64,000 nt of DNA from Verrucomicrobiota bacterium (GCA_017301995.1 JAFLEH010000013.1:109449-173448); one strand, 5' to 3'; numbered from the stretch's first letter, positions 51,628 through 61,449 are shown. Program-made: numbers and translations. Notes: generated by a model from the sequence alone, not told the origin.

Positions 51628-51939
51628 GGTGGCGCAGATACGGACGGGTGACGGCGGGACTTTCAGAGGAATGCGGGGGATGGGAGCGGAAAACCCGACC
51701 CCGAAACCAGCGGGCGGAAAGAGCCAGAGGTTCCCGGGGCCGCGCGTCTTTGATTGACGACCGGCATTCCACAATCTCCCCGGTGCCTTGGAGACGGTTC
51801 TTTCAGGTCCGCGTGGGCCGTTGATATCACGTTTTCCCGGGCGCGGCTCCGCGTTTCGTTTCCGTCCCATTCCGGTTCCCGGAAAAACCCGAATCCCGGG
51901 CTTGGCAGATGGAGATTATGCGGCAATGGTCCCGCGCGG
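51628..51939. other. 312-bp intergenic region between divergent genes
   Basis: No gene seen. It must contain the promoters of the isomerase-like gene and the P-type ATPase, but no convincing -35/-10 pair or FNR-type box was recognised. Confidence 0.4.
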
Positions 51940-54315
51940 ATGGCCAAGTGCGAACATTGCGGAACCGAATACGCGCCGAAGAGCGCGGAGGACCGGTATT
52001 GCTGCCGGGGCTGCGAGTTTGTGGCGGAGCTGATCTCGGAAAACGGATTCGAGCGGTTTTACGACCTGAAACAGGACCTGATCGTGGCTCCTGCGCGGAG
52101 TCGGCCGTTCGAGGAGCATGATTTCTCCTGGCTGGCGGCGAAACAGGCGGCCGCGGAGCAACGGGCGATCTCCAAACACGAGGCCGCGCGGTTGGAGTTG
52201 GCGTTGGAAGGCATCTCCTGCGTGGGCTGCGTGTGGCTGGTGGAGCGGTTGTTCTCGCGGCACGCGGGAGCCATCCGCGGCATCGCCAACCCGAACAGCG
52301 GACGACTCCACCTCGAATGGGTCCCGGAAAAGTGCGACCTCGAGCCGTTTTTGCGCGAACTTTGCCGGTTCGGCTACGTGGCGGCTCCGGCGGGCTCGGT
52401 GAGCGGCGACCACGAGCGCCGGCGGCTGGCGGCGCGGCTCGGGTTGTGCGGGGCCTTCGCGCTCAACACGATGGGTTTCATGCTGCCGGTCTATCTGGAC
52501 ATGCCGGATGATTTCGAGTTCGCCGCGCTGTTCCGGCTGATCGCGTTCGTGTCCGCCACGCTCTCAATGCTGGTGGGTGGCGGGTATTTCATCGACCGCG
52601 CCTGGCGGTCGCTGCGGGCGGGCAGCCTGCACATCGACCTGCCGATCGCGCTCGGGCTAATGGTGGCCTACACCGGGTCGATCGTCGGTTGGGTGCAGCG
52701 GCGCGAGGAGCTGATGTATTTCGACTTCGTCTCGACCTTCGTGTTTCTGATGTTGTGCGGGCGCTACCTGCAAACGGCGGCGGTGGACCGCAACCGGCGG
52801 CGGTTGGTTAGACAACAGCCGGTGCCGGAAGCCGTGCCCCCGGCCGATGGGGCGGGGGACCCGGTGGCCCGCGAGGAAATCGCGCCGGGCCTGCGGTTTT
52901 TGCTAGGGCCGGGCCAGGCGATGCCGGTGAGCGGACTGGTGGCCGCGGGCGAGGCCGAGTTTTCGCTGGAATGGATCCACGGCGAGTCCGACGCGGTGCG
53001 GTTTGCCGCCGGGATGCGGTTGCCGGCAGGGGCGGTGCTGCTGAGCCGCGCGCCCGCCACGGTGGAGGCCGGCGAGCGGTGGGAGGATTCGCTGCTGGCG
53101 AAACTGACCGCCCCCAATCTAACCGAGCGCGGCTCTCCCGGTCTCGACCGCCTGCTGCGGGTCTATCTGATCGTGGTGCTGGTGTTGGGCGTGGCGGCGC
53201 TGGCCGGTTGGTGCTGGTTGGGCCATCCGTGGACGGGAGCGCAGGCGATGATCTCGGTGTTCATTGTTTCCTGTCCGTGCGCGCTGGGGGTGGCCATCCC
53301 GCTGGCCGACGACTTGGCGGCATCGGCGATGGAGCGGTTGGGGCTCTACGTGCGGACTGCCACGTTGTGGCCGCGGCTGCGGCGGATCCGCAGGGTGGTT
53401 TTCGACAAAACCGGCACCCTCACGCTGGAACGCCCGGCCTTGGTGAATCCGGAAAGCGTGGACGCGCTCGACGACACCGCCGCCCTCGCGCTGGCACGGC
53501 TCACCCGCAGCTCGCTTCATCCGGTTTCGCGGGCTTTGTTGGAAGCGCTCGGCGGACGCGGCCAAAAACTGTTGGAAAACGGCGATGATGCCGCGCCCGA
53601 AGAACACCCCGGCCTGGGCGTGACCCTAACCACCCCGGACGGGCGCTGGTCGCTCGGCAAGGCCGGGTGGGATGGCGTCGGGGCCGGATTCGCCGCCACT
53701 GGCGAGGGCAGCGAACTCCGCCGCGACGGAAACCTGGTGGCCGCCTTCCGTTTCCGCGAGGCGCTGCGCCCCGGTGCCGTGGAAACCGTCCGGCTGTTGG
53801 AAAAACAGGGGCTCGAGCTGCACATCCTGTCCGGCGACCACCCGGACAAAGTCTCCCACATGGCCGCCACTCTCGGCCTGCCGCCCGCCAACGCCCTCGG
53901 CGGTCTTTCACCCGAGGAAAAGCTCCAACACGTCCGGAATCTCGGCTCCTCCGACGTACTCTACCTCGGCGATGGTGCCAACGACTCGCTCGCGTTCGAC
54001 GCGGCGCTGGTGTCCGGCACCCCGGTGGTGGACCGCAGTTTGCTGGAGACCAAGGCGGACTTTTTCACCCTTGGCACGGGGCTGGGATTCCTGCCCCGCC
54101 TGCTTCGCGCCGCCTCCGGCCGGGCTGTGGCGGTGCGTGCGGCGTTCGGTTTCGCCCTGGTTTACAACCTCACCACCATCGCCTTTTCCATGGCCGGAAA
54201 AATGAGCCCGGTGGTGGCCTCGGTCATCATGCCGCTCAGCTCGATCGTCTCAATTTCCATCGTCGCCAGCCTATTTCGCGCAATTGATGCGAAGAAAATC
54301 GCAAAGAATGGTTGA
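51940..54315 (+). CDS. heavy-metal P-type ATPase, FixI/CcoI-like
   Basis: 791 aa from the ATG at 51940. The N-terminus is Cys-rich (C4, C7 and CCRGC at 21-25), a zinc-ribbon-like segment of CcoI-type pumps, then an HMA domain with GISCVGCVW (CxxC, residues 94-97). About eight TM helices carry the metal motif VSCPCALGV; the phosphorylation motif is FDKTGTLTLERP and the HP motif is SSLHPVSRALL. The actuator loop reads HGES rather than TGES, and the hinge GDGANDSLAF rather than GDGINDAP. Copper supply to cytochrome oxidase is the likely role, but no cco genes are adjacent. Confidence 0.9.
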   Translation: MAKCEHCGTEYAPKSAEDRYCCRGCEFVAELISENGFERFYDLKQDLIVAPARSRPFEEHDFSWLAAKQAAAEQRAISKHEAARLELALEGISCVGCVWLVERLFSRHAGAIRGIANPNSGRLHLEWVPEKCDLEPFLRELCRFGYVAAPAGSVSGDHERRRLAARLGLCGAFALNTMGFMLPVYLDMPDDFEFAALFRLIAFVSATLSMLVGGGYFIDRAWRSLRAGSLHIDLPIALGLMVAYTGSIVGWVQRREELMYFDFVSTFVFLMLCGRYLQTAAVDRNRRRLVRQQPVPEAVPPADGAGDPVAREEIAPGLRFLLGPGQAMPVSGLVAAGEAEFSLEWIHGESDAVRFAAGMRLPAGAVLLSRAPATVEAGERWEDSLLAKLTAPNLTERGSPGLDRLLRVYLIVVLVLGVAALAGWCWLGHPWTGAQAMISVFIVSCPCALGVAIPLADDLAASAMERLGLYVRTATLWPRLRRIRRVVFDKTGTLTLERPALVNPESVDALDDTAALALARLTRSSLHPVSRALLEALGGRGQKLLENGDDAAPEEHPGLGVTLTTPDGRWSLGKAGWDGVGAGFAATGEGSELRRDGNLVAAFRFREALRPGAVETVRLLEKQGLELHILSGDHPDKVSHMAATLGLPPANALGGLSPEEKLQHVRNLGSSDVLYLGDGANDSLAFDAALVSGTPVVDRSLLETKADFFTLGTGLGFLPRLLRAASGRAVAVRAAFGFALVYNLTTIAFSMAGKMSPVVASVIMPLSSIVSISIVASLFRAIDAKKIAKNG

Positions 54316-54364
54316 AATCCTCCGCGGTTTTCCCTACTTTCCTTCCCGGAGCCACCTACTGCCC

Positions 54365-55288
54365 ATGATGACCAACACCTTCGCCAACAAAGCGTTCGAA
54401 AACACCTTGCTCGAAAGGCTGGTCCAGTCGGACCGTTTCAGGATCTATCAAGACGCGTTCCGGATCACCACCGGACTGCCGCTGCGGATGGTTTCCGCCG
54501 ATCCGGACAACTGGAGCCTCGACGACCAGGCGATCAACCGCAGCCCGTTCTGTGAGGCGCTCAACCTCTGCGAAAGCGCCTGCGACGCCTGCCGCGACAC
54601 CAACCGCAAGCTGATGCGCGAGGCCGAAGCCAAGGGCCCGTCGAGTTGTTCCTGCTTCGCCGGTCTGCGCGCCACCGCCGTGCCCGTCAAGATGGGCGCC
54701 TCGGTGATCGGGTTCCTCAAAACCGGCCAGGTATTCACCAAGCCCCCTAACGAAGACCAGTTTGAGAACATCCTCGGCTCCCTCGGACGCCGCACTCTAT
54801 CAGAAACATTCATCGGGCAGCTCAAGGACGCCTACATGGCCACCCGCGCGGTGGAACCGCAGCGCTATGAAAGCATGGTGGTGCTGCTCCAGACCTTCTC
54901 CGAACAACTCGGCCAATACGTCGAATCGCTGGCGATCATCGAGGAAGGCACCGAGCCCTCCGCCATCGCCCGCGCCCGGCGCTTCATCCACTCCAATGTG
55001 GACCAGCCGCTGCCGCTCGGCCAGGTCGCCCGCGAGGCCGGATTGAGCGAGTCGCATTTCTGCCGCCTGTTCAAGGAGTCCACCGGTCTCACTCTAACCG
55101 ACTACGTCAACCGCTGCCGGATCGACTGGGCGAAGCGCGAGCTGCTGCGCCCCGAGGTGCGGATTTCGGAAATCGCGTTCCACGTGGGCTATCAGTCCCT
55201 CTCCCAGTTCAACCGCAGCTTCGCCCGGATCGCGGGGATTTCCCCCACCAAGTTCCGCCGCAGCCGGATCAAGCGCGCCGCATCGTAA
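54365..55288 (+). CDS. PocR-AraC transcriptional regulator
   Basis: 307 aa from the ATG at 54365 (MMTNTFANKAFE). The N-terminal half is a PocR-type sensory domain with conserved cysteines (FCEALNLCESACDACRDTN, SSCSCFAGLRATAVPVKMG); the C-terminal 100 residues are an AraC DNA-binding domain with two helix-turn-helices (LGQVAREAGLSESHFCRLFK, ISEIAFHVGYQSLSQFNRSF). PocR regulators can respond to diols and short hydrocarbons, so control of the microcompartment genes 20 kb away is possible but unsupported. It follows the ATPase gene by 49 nt. Confidence 0.88.
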   Translation: MMTNTFANKAFENTLLERLVQSDRFRIYQDAFRITTGLPLRMVSADPDNWSLDDQAINRSPFCEALNLCESACDACRDTNRKLMREAEAKGPSSCSCFAGLRATAVPVKMGASVIGFLKTGQVFTKPPNEDQFENILGSLGRRTLSETFIGQLKDAYMATRAVEPQRYESMVVLLQTFSEQLGQYVESLAIIEEGTEPSAIARARRFIHSNVDQPLPLGQVAREAGLSESHFCRLFKESTGLTLTDYVNRCRIDWAKRELLRPEVRISEIAFHVGYQSLSQFNRSFARIAGISPTKFRRSRIKRAAS

Positions 55289-55587
55289 GTCGGAAGGCTT
55301 GACAAAGATCGCGCCATCAGGCGCATCTAACACATAATTTTGCGGACGGTCCGGTCGTGCGGTGGAAACCGGGCCCGTCCAGCGTTGTTGCCGAGCGGCG
55401 TGTCGGAAAAGCCCTTGGGACCGGTATCTGGAAAGCGGACCACGGTACCGGGGGCGATCGAATCGCTCGGGTCCGGATCTCGGATTGGAGGCCCGATTTT
55501 GGGGTCGTGGAGCGGCTCGACCGAAAAAAATCTCCGATTTGAGCGGATTTGATCGGAAAAGGGTTTGCTTTGCGGGGTGGCGGCCCC
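55289..55587. other. 299-bp intergenic region
   Basis: No gene. Just after the AraC gene, GCGCC-ATCA-GGCGC (about 55306-55319) is a short stem followed by an A/T-rich run and may be a weak terminator. The rest is GC-rich with no clear structure; the promoter of the next gene should be near its end. Confidence 0.4.
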
Positions 55588-57024
55588 ATGGTTCCCTCTC
55601 ACATGACGGTGTTGCCGAGAATCATCCAAGGAGGAATGGGGGTGGGAGTGTCGAATTGGCGGCTGGCCCGCGCGGTTTCGCGGGCGGGGCATTTGGGTGT
55701 TGTGAGCGGAACCGCCCTCGACATGCTGCTGGCCCGGCGTTTGCAAATGGGCGATCCCGGCGGCCACATGGCCGAATCCGCCGCGCGTTTTCCGTTTCCC
55801 GAAATCGTGGAGCGGGTTTGGAACAAGTATTTCGTCAAGGGGGGCAAAGCGGACACCGAGCGGTTCCGGTTGGTGCCGATGCACTCGCTCAGGCCGCCCC
55901 GAGACCTCCTGGACCTGGCCGTGCTGGCCAATTTCATCGAGGTGGATCTCGCCAAGCACGGACATTCCGGGTTGGTGGGCATCAATCTGCTGGAAAAGAT
56001 CCAGCTTCCGACGATTCCCTCGCTTTGCGGAGCGATGCTCGCCGGGGTGGATTACGTGCTGATGGGCGCCGGCATCCCACGGGCGATCCCCGGCATCCTC
56101 GACCAACTCGCGGTCGGCTCCGCGACGAAGCTTAAGATCGACGTCGAGGGCGCGGAGAGCGCCGAAGAGCATTTTGCGGAATTTGATCCGGCGCCCTACA
56201 TGCCCGCCTCCGGCACGTTGATCCGCCCCGCGTTTCTGGCCATCGTTTCCTCAGCCACTTTGGCCATCGCGCTGGCGAAGAAATCCTCCGGCCGGGTGGA
56301 CGGTTTCGTGATCGAAGGCCCCACGGCCGGCGGCCACAACGCGCCACCGCGCGGAATCATGACCCTCGACGGCAACGGCGAGCCGATTTACGGCGAGCGC
56401 GACGTGCCCGATCTCCCGAAAATCGCCGCGCTCGGCCTGCCGTTCTGGATGGCCGGCTCGTATGGCGAACGCGGTGGTCTGGCGGCCGCCGAAGCGCTCG
56501 GCGCGGTGGGCATCCAGGTGGGCACGGCATTCGCGTTTTGCGAGGAATCCGGCATCGACCCGGAAATCAAACGCGCGGTCCTTGCGGCCAGCCGCGAGCA
56601 CCAATTGCGAGTGTACACTGATCCGGTGGCCTCGCCCACCGGGTTTCCGTTCAAGGTGATCCACGGCACGCCCGAATCCGGCATCCCGGTTTGCGGCGAA
56701 GGCCGCACTCGCGTATGCGATCTCGGGTACCTGCGCCACCTCTATCGGAAACCCGATGGCGCCGTGGGCTACCGCTGCCCCAGCGAGCCGGTGGACGATT
56801 ATCTCCGAAAAGGTGGTTTGGAAGCCGAAACCGTGGGCCGGCTGTGCGTGTGCAACGGACTGGTGGCCACCTACGGAGCGCCTCAGCTCATGGCCGACGG
56901 CACCCTCGAAAAACCGCTCCTAACCGGCGGCGACGACGCGGCGAAAGTCGCGCGCTTCCTTCTCCCGGGCCGCGAGTCCTACACCGCCGCGGATGTGATC
57001 GCCCGCCTGTTGGAAAACGCCTGA
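55588..57024 (+). CDS. nitronate monooxygenase-like TIM-barrel flavoprotein
   Basis: About 478 aa from the ATG at 55588, which has GGGGTGG upstream; ATGs at 55549 and 55603 are alternatives. NMO/2-nitropropane dioxygenase superfamily: PRIIQGGMGVGVSNWRLARA, HLGVVSGTALDMLLARR, VEGPTAGGHN-type loop (FVIEGPTAGGHNAPPRG), PFWMAGSYGERGG and AEALGAVGIQVGTAFAFCEE, which bind FMN. The extra C-terminal part with several Cys (VCGEGRTRVCDLGYLRHLYR, LCVCNGLVATYG) is found in a long variant seen in many phyla. Substrate unknown; the family oxidises nitronates or reduces enoyl groups. Confidence 0.85.
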   Translation: MVPSHMTVLPRIIQGGMGVGVSNWRLARAVSRAGHLGVVSGTALDMLLARRLQMGDPGGHMAESAARFPFPEIVERVWNKYFVKGGKADTERFRLVPMHSLRPPRDLLDLAVLANFIEVDLAKHGHSGLVGINLLEKIQLPTIPSLCGAMLAGVDYVLMGAGIPRAIPGILDQLAVGSATKLKIDVEGAESAEEHFAEFDPAPYMPASGTLIRPAFLAIVSSATLAIALAKKSSGRVDGFVIEGPTAGGHNAPPRGIMTLDGNGEPIYGERDVPDLPKIAALGLPFWMAGSYGERGGLAAAEALGAVGIQVGTAFAFCEESGIDPEIKRAVLAASREHQLRVYTDPVASPTGFPFKVIHGTPESGIPVCGEGRTRVCDLGYLRHLYRKPDGAVGYRCPSEPVDDYLRKGGLEAETVGRLCVCNGLVATYGAPQLMADGTLEKPLLTGGDDAAKVARFLLPGRESYTAADVIARLLENA

Positions 57025-57119
57025 CGGAAGCGGAGCGGAAACGGTTTTTCGATCCACCGTCAACCGGCCCAGATCCTGTTGGCGGGAAATTCCACCGTTG
57101 GAGCGCGTGCGTTCGGATA

Positions 57120-57170
57120 GACGCCGGCTAAAGCCAGCGCTCCGTTAGCTGGCGGCAGCTTCCTGGCGTC
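57120..57170. repeat. 51-bp palindromic intergenic repeat
   Basis: GACGCC at 57120 pairs with GGCGTC ending at 57170, with further inner symmetry (GGCTAAAGCCAGC and TTAGCTGGCGGCAGC). It looks like a dispersed palindromic unit but no second copy was found in the window. Confidence 0.45.
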
Positions 57171-57227
57171 CTCCGGCCATGCATGTTAGGATGGCGTCCG
57201 GAGGCGGGATGTGGTTGGATCGGCGGC

Positions 57228-58115
57228 GTGTCGGAGATTCTGAAAGCGATGGTGCTGGCCGCGCGGCCGAAGACGCTTCCCGCGGCGGTCGTGCCGGTGT
57301 GGGCGGGCGGGGTGCTGGCGTGGCGGATGAGCGGGGTGCTGGATGCCGGATTGCTGGCGGCCACACTGGCCGGGGCGATCGCCATCCAGATTGCGACGAA
57401 TTTTTTCAACGATGCGATCGACGCGAAGAAAGGGGCGGATACCCGGCGGCGCTTGGGCCCGGTGCGGGTGACGGCGTCGGGGCTGATGTCGCCGGCCGCG
57501 GTTTACGGGGCGGCGGCGTTTTGTCTGGCGGTCGCGGTCGGTTGCGGGGTGGTGCTCTATCAGGCGCGCGGATGGCCGATCGTCGCGATCGGCGTGCCGT
57601 CGTTGTTTTTGGCGTATGGCTACACCGGAGGGCCGGTGCCACTGGCCTATCGGGGGTTGGGCGAGTTGTTCGTGGTGATGTTTTTCGGGCTGGTGGCGGT
57701 GGCGGGCACGGTTTTCATCCAGACCGGAACCTGGCCGGCCGCGGCATTGTTGTTAGGGTGGCAGGTGGGGTTGCTCTCGGCGGTGCTGATATCCATCAAC
57801 AACCTCCGGGACCGCGAGGAAGACGCGGGCACGGGGAAACGGACGCTGGCGGTGCGCCTTGGCCGGAAGGCGGCGCTGGGGATCATCGGGTTGGAAATCG
57901 CGCTGCCGGTGGTGTCGGCGGCGGGCTGGGCGGCCTGCGGCTATGGCGGGCTGGCGCTGGCGGCAATCCCGGTTGTTCTGATAGGACCGCTGGTGCTGGC
58001 GAGGTTGGCCAAGCTGCCGCCGGGTCCGGCGTATAACAGACTGTTGGCGCTATCGGGCGTTCAACTGCTGCTATTCGCGGTGGTGTTTCACGTGGCCGCG
58101 GTCATTGGGTGTTAG
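57228..58115 (+). CDS. menA: 1,4-dihydroxy-2-naphthoate polyprenyltransferase
   Basis: About 295 aa from the GTG at 57228 (VSEILKAMVLAARPKTLPAA). UbiA-family membrane prenyltransferase with about eight helices. The first Asp-rich motif is NFFNDAIDAKKGADT and the second is INNLRDREEDAGTGKRTLAV followed by RLG, which together are diagnostic for MenA. It attaches the polyprenyl chain in menaquinone synthesis. No other men gene is nearby. Confidence 0.88.
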   Translation: MSEILKAMVLAARPKTLPAAVVPVWAGGVLAWRMSGVLDAGLLAATLAGAIAIQIATNFFNDAIDAKKGADTRRRLGPVRVTASGLMSPAAVYGAAAFCLAVAVGCGVVLYQARGWPIVAIGVPSLFLAYGYTGGPVPLAYRGLGELFVVMFFGLVAVAGTVFIQTGTWPAAALLLGWQVGLLSAVLISINNLRDREEDAGTGKRTLAVRLGRKAALGIIGLEIALPVVSAAGWAACGYGGLALAAIPVVLIGPLVLARLAKLPPGPAYNRLLALSGVQLLLFAVVFHVAAVIGC

Positions 58116-58146
58116 CCTGGATTTCTCACATTCAAGGAGCGTGGGC

Positions 58147-58719
58147 TCAGGCGGTTTTCTCGATGACCACCTTGAGCGGGCGGCTGTCGGCGTGCTGGTC
58201 GCGGTCCCATGCCGTGATGAACTCGCGGATTTCGCGGAGCATCGTGTCGCAGCGCTTGTCCCATTGTTTGACGCCGCGGAGGATGAGCACGGCGGAGCGC
58301 AGGCCGGTGAAACGGACTTCCTCCGCACCCATGCCGCGCAGGGTGGACAGTTCGCCGCGCAGCATTTCGAAAAACGCCAGCTCGAAGCCGTTGCCGGCCT
58401 CAAGCGCGGGACGCACCAGAGAGAGCGTGACCGGCGGCGCCACCGGCACCAGCTTTTCGGCGATCGGCTGGCAGCCGATCTTCACCAGCATCTTGCGGAG
58501 CCGCTCGTAGAGGTCGTCGAGGTGAAGCAGCTTCAGCGGGCACTTCGTTTCGAGGTACTGGAGGATGCCGGCGCAGATTTCCTCGACAAACGGAAAGTCC
58601 TGCTGGTCGGCCGCGTTGGCGGCGCGCCGCAGGGCGTCATCCAGCCACGCCACATCGTAATCGGTGACTTGATAGCGTCCGATCTGAAGCGCGGGGCGGT
58701 TGCCGATGTAGGAAATCAC
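58147..58719 (-). CDS. conserved hypothetical protein near nrdR
   Basis: 190 aa, soluble, helical. Features include YQVTDYDVAWLDDALRRAAN, KCPLKLLHLDDLYERLRKML and the C-terminal EIREFITAWDRDQHADSRPL. No family recognised. It is on the same strand as nrdR, starting 78 nt after its stop, so it may be co-transcribed; beyond that nothing links it to ribonucleotide reductase control. Confidence 0.6.
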   Translation of the reverse strand: MISYIGNRPALQIGRYQVTDYDVAWLDDALRRAANAADQQDFPFVEEICAGILQYLETKCPLKLLHLDDLYERLRKMLVKIGCQPIAEKLVPVAPPVTLSLVRPALEAGNGFELAFFEMLRGELSTLRGMGAEEVRFTGLRSAVLILRGVKQWDKRCDTMLREIREFITAWDRDQHADSRPLKVVIEKTA

Positions 58720-58796
58720 AAGTGGGTCTTGGCGGTTGGCGGTGGCGGAATGGGGTTAGGGGTTGGGTGCAGCAATGGGGTGGTTGGGTGAATGGG

Positions 58797-59288
58797 TCAG
58801 TCTTTGAAAAGGCGGCGCTGGAACGGGTCGCGCGCGGCCCGGCGGGAAAGCGACTGGATTTCCTGGATGAACTCGTTGACGTCCTCGTACTGGCGGTAAA
58901 CGGAAGCGTAGCGGACGTAGGCCACCGGGTCGATCTGGTGCAGCTTGTCCATGACCTTGCTGCCGATCACCGCGGACGGGACTTCGGAAAGGTGGTCCTT
59001 GTGCAGCTCGGTGAGGATTTCCTCGATCGCGCGGTCGAGGCGGTCCATCGGGACCGGCCGTTTCTCGCAGGCTTTCACCAGGCCGCTCATGAGCTTCTCC
59101 CGGTTGAGCGCCTCGCGCGTGCCGTTGCGTTTGACGACCCTCAGTTCGGTCCGCTCGATCTGCTCGTAGGTCGTGTAGCGATAGCCGCAGGAGAGACACT
59201 CCCGGCGTCGCCGAATGGATGTCCCATCCTTCGATGAGCGGGAATCGAGGACTTTGTCGTTTAAGGAGCCGCATTGAACACAACGCAT
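58797..59288 (-). CDS. nrdR: transcriptional repressor NrdR
   Basis: 163 aa. The N-terminal zinc ribbon MRCVQCGSLNDKVLDSR and CLSCGYRYTTYEQIER has two CxxC pairs; it is followed by the ATP-cone domain (VVKRNGTREALNREKLMSGL onward). NrdR senses ATP/dATP and represses ribonucleotide reductase genes by binding NrdR boxes. No nrd gene is in the window. It lies downstream of the helicase gene on the same strand (133 nt gap). Confidence 0.96.
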   Translation of the reverse strand: MRCVQCGSLNDKVLDSRSSKDGTSIRRRRECLSCGYRYTTYEQIERTELRVVKRNGTREALNREKLMSGLVKACEKRPVPMDRLDRAIEEILTELHKDHLSEVPSAVIGSKVMDKLHQIDPVAYVRYASVYRQYEDVNEFIQEIQSLSRRAARDPFQRRLFKD

Positions 59289-59421
59289 CGAGGCGGATAC
59301 ACGAGGGGGGAGTTGGCTGTCCGCGCGAGTTTGGTCCGATATCTGGTGGCGTCAATCAAAAATTGTGCAATATTTTGCGAAACGGATGTTTGACCCGTGG
59401 GCGGGTTTTCGCCCGGTCGTT

Positions 59422-61449
59422 TCACCCGCCGATCACCTCGACCGGGGCGTCGGGGAGGGCCTGCATGAACAGCTTGCCGTAGCGTTTGGTGAGAATGCGG
59501 TTGTCGAGGATGCACACGAGGCCCTGGTCCTGCTGGGTGCGGATCAGGCGGCCCACGCCCTGGCGGAGCTTGAGGATCGCCTCGGGCACCGAGTAATCCA
59601 TGAACGGATTGCCGCCGTCGGCCTCGATCGCCTCAAGCCGCGAGGCGGTTAGGGGATGGTCGGGCACGGCGAAGGGCAGACGGGTGACGACCACGTTGGA
59701 AAGCGCCTCGCCGGGCACATCCACGCCGGTCCAGAAGCTGTCGGTGCCGAACAGGACGCTGTGGACGTCGGCGCGGAACTCCTCGATCATGCGGTGGCGC
59801 GGCATGCCGTCGCCCTGGAGGAAAAGCCGCCAGCCTTGTTTTCCGAAAAACCCGCGTAGGCGCTCGGCGGCGTCGCGCATGGTGCGGTAGCTGGTGAACA
59901 GCACGAAGGCGCGGCCGTTGCTTTCGCTCACGGCGTCGCGGATGCTTTCCGCGAGCATTTCGTCGTACCGCGGGGTGTTGGGTTCCGGCATGCTCTTGTA
60001 GATCCGGACTTTCATCTGGCGTTGGAAATCGAACGGGCTGCCAATGGCAAGCGGGGTGGCCTGCTCGGCGCCGACCCGGCCGCGGAAATACCCGAGCGAA
60101 GGGTCGCCTACGCCAAGCGTCGCGCTGGTCAGAACGATCGCCCGACGCCCGGAAAACAACAGCGGACGGAGGCGGTCGGCCACTTTCACCGGGGCGGCGT
60201 GCAGGCTGTATTGGGTTTCGTCCCGGCCGCTGCGCTCGATCCAATAGACGCTCTCGTGGTCGCGCTGTTCGAGGAAAACGCCGAGCGCGCCGTGGGTTTC
60301 ACGCAGGCGGCGGGAGACATCCTGAAGCTCGGAACGGGTGGTTTCCGACTCCACGTCGGCGGCGATGGCGTCCACTTCCTGCCACAACCGGCGGAGCGGT
60401 TCCGCCAGGGTGTTGGGAACCACTTCCGGCTCGCGGACGCGGAATTCCTTGGAAAAATTCCCGAAGTTCGAGGCCTCGCCGACGTTTCCGAAAAACCTAT
60501 CCGCGGCGGCGAGGGCTTCCTCCACCGCGCGCAGCGGTTCGGCCTTCTGGAACGGCCGGAGCAGCCCCTTGCGGGTGCGCGGATGATAGAGCCGCTGGAG
60601 ATCGAACCGCAGACCGGACTGCGAAAGGCGCAGGCCGAGCTGGATGGCGGCCACCTGTTCGATGGTGTGGGCCTCGTCGAGGATGCCGAAATCTCCCGGG
60701 AAAATGAAGCCCCCGGCTTTGGCGCGCGCCGCGGCGGATTCTTCGTCGTCATCGTCCGCCGCGTATTCGGTGGTGTCCAACAGCGCGAAGAACAGCGTGT
60801 GATTGACCACCACCAGTTTGGCATCGGCGGCGGCCTTGCGGGTTTCCTGGAAAAAACAGTTGCCGCGCGGCCCACAGGTGCGGGCGGTGCAGATGTGCGC
60901 CTCACTGCACACCTGGAGCCAGACTTTCATCTGCGGCTGGAAATCGAGGTCGCTCAGCGTGCCGTCGCGGGTGGTTTGCGCCCATCGGTGGATCGCCTGG
61001 AGTTCCTCGTGCTCGGTGCTGGTGAATAGGTCGTCGGTTTGCTCCATCGCCCGGCGGAGGCGCTGCGGGCAGAGGTAATTCTGGCGGCCTTTGAGCAACA
61101 CCGCGGGGAGATCGTCGCCCAGGATCTTGCGGACGATGGGGATGTCCTTGCGGACGAGCTGCTCCTGCAGATTGATCGTATGGGTGGAAATGATCCCCTT
61201 GCGGCCCGTATCGAGCGCGAACCGCGCCGCCGGAACCAGATAGGCCAGCGATTTTCCGACCCCCGTGCCCGCCTCCGCCACCAGCGCCCGACCGGCCAAC
61301 AACGTCTCCGCCACCGCCACCGCGAGTTCCTGCTGCTGCGGACGGTATTCGAAATCGCGCGACTTCGAGAGCAGGCCTTTCTTCGAAAAAGCCTGCCCCA
61401 CCATTTCGGAAAACCCCGGCAGGGGTTGGCCATCGGAAAGCGCGATCAT
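59422..61449 (-). CDS. DinG/YoaA-like ATP-dependent helicase with Fe-S cluster
   Basis: 675 aa, superfamily 2 (XPD-like). Walker A EAGTGVGKSLAYLVP, motif Ia STHTINLQEQLV, Walker B ILDEAHTIEQ, motif VI GVGRLIRTQQDQG. Four Cys for a 4Fe-4S cluster lie between motifs Ia and II: YLCPQRLRRAME, VCSEAHICTARTCGPRGNCF. Expected to unwind structured or damaged DNA, R-loops or G-rich structures. The N-terminus begins close to the first helicase motif and no nuclease domain is fused. Confidence 0.9.
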   Translation of the reverse strand: MIALSDGQPLPGFSEMVGQAFSKKGLLSKSRDFEYRPQQQELAVAVAETLLAGRALVAEAGTGVGKSLAYLVPAARFALDTGRKGIISTHTINLQEQLVRKDIPIVRKILGDDLPAVLLKGRQNYLCPQRLRRAMEQTDDLFTSTEHEELQAIHRWAQTTRDGTLSDLDFQPQMKVWLQVCSEAHICTARTCGPRGNCFFQETRKAAADAKLVVVNHTLFFALLDTTEYAADDDDEESAAARAKAGGFIFPGDFGILDEAHTIEQVAAIQLGLRLSQSGLRFDLQRLYHPRTRKGLLRPFQKAEPLRAVEEALAAADRFFGNVGEASNFGNFSKEFRVREPEVVPNTLAEPLRRLWQEVDAIAADVESETTRSELQDVSRRLRETHGALGVFLEQRDHESVYWIERSGRDETQYSLHAAPVKVADRLRPLLFSGRRAIVLTSATLGVGDPSLGYFRGRVGAEQATPLAIGSPFDFQRQMKVRIYKSMPEPNTPRYDEMLAESIRDAVSESNGRAFVLFTSYRTMRDAAERLRGFFGKQGWRLFLQGDGMPRHRMIEEFRADVHSVLFGTDSFWTGVDVPGEALSNVVVTRLPFAVPDHPLTASRLEAIEADGGNPFMDYSVPEAILKLRQGVGRLIRTQQDQGLVCILDNRILTKRYGKLFMQALPDAPVEVIGG

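Noticed and set aside
54365..55288. PocR-AraC protein as the regulator of the microcompartment operon
   Set aside because: Only the domain type suggests it. It is 20 kb away in an unrelated neighbourhood, and no shared operator was found.
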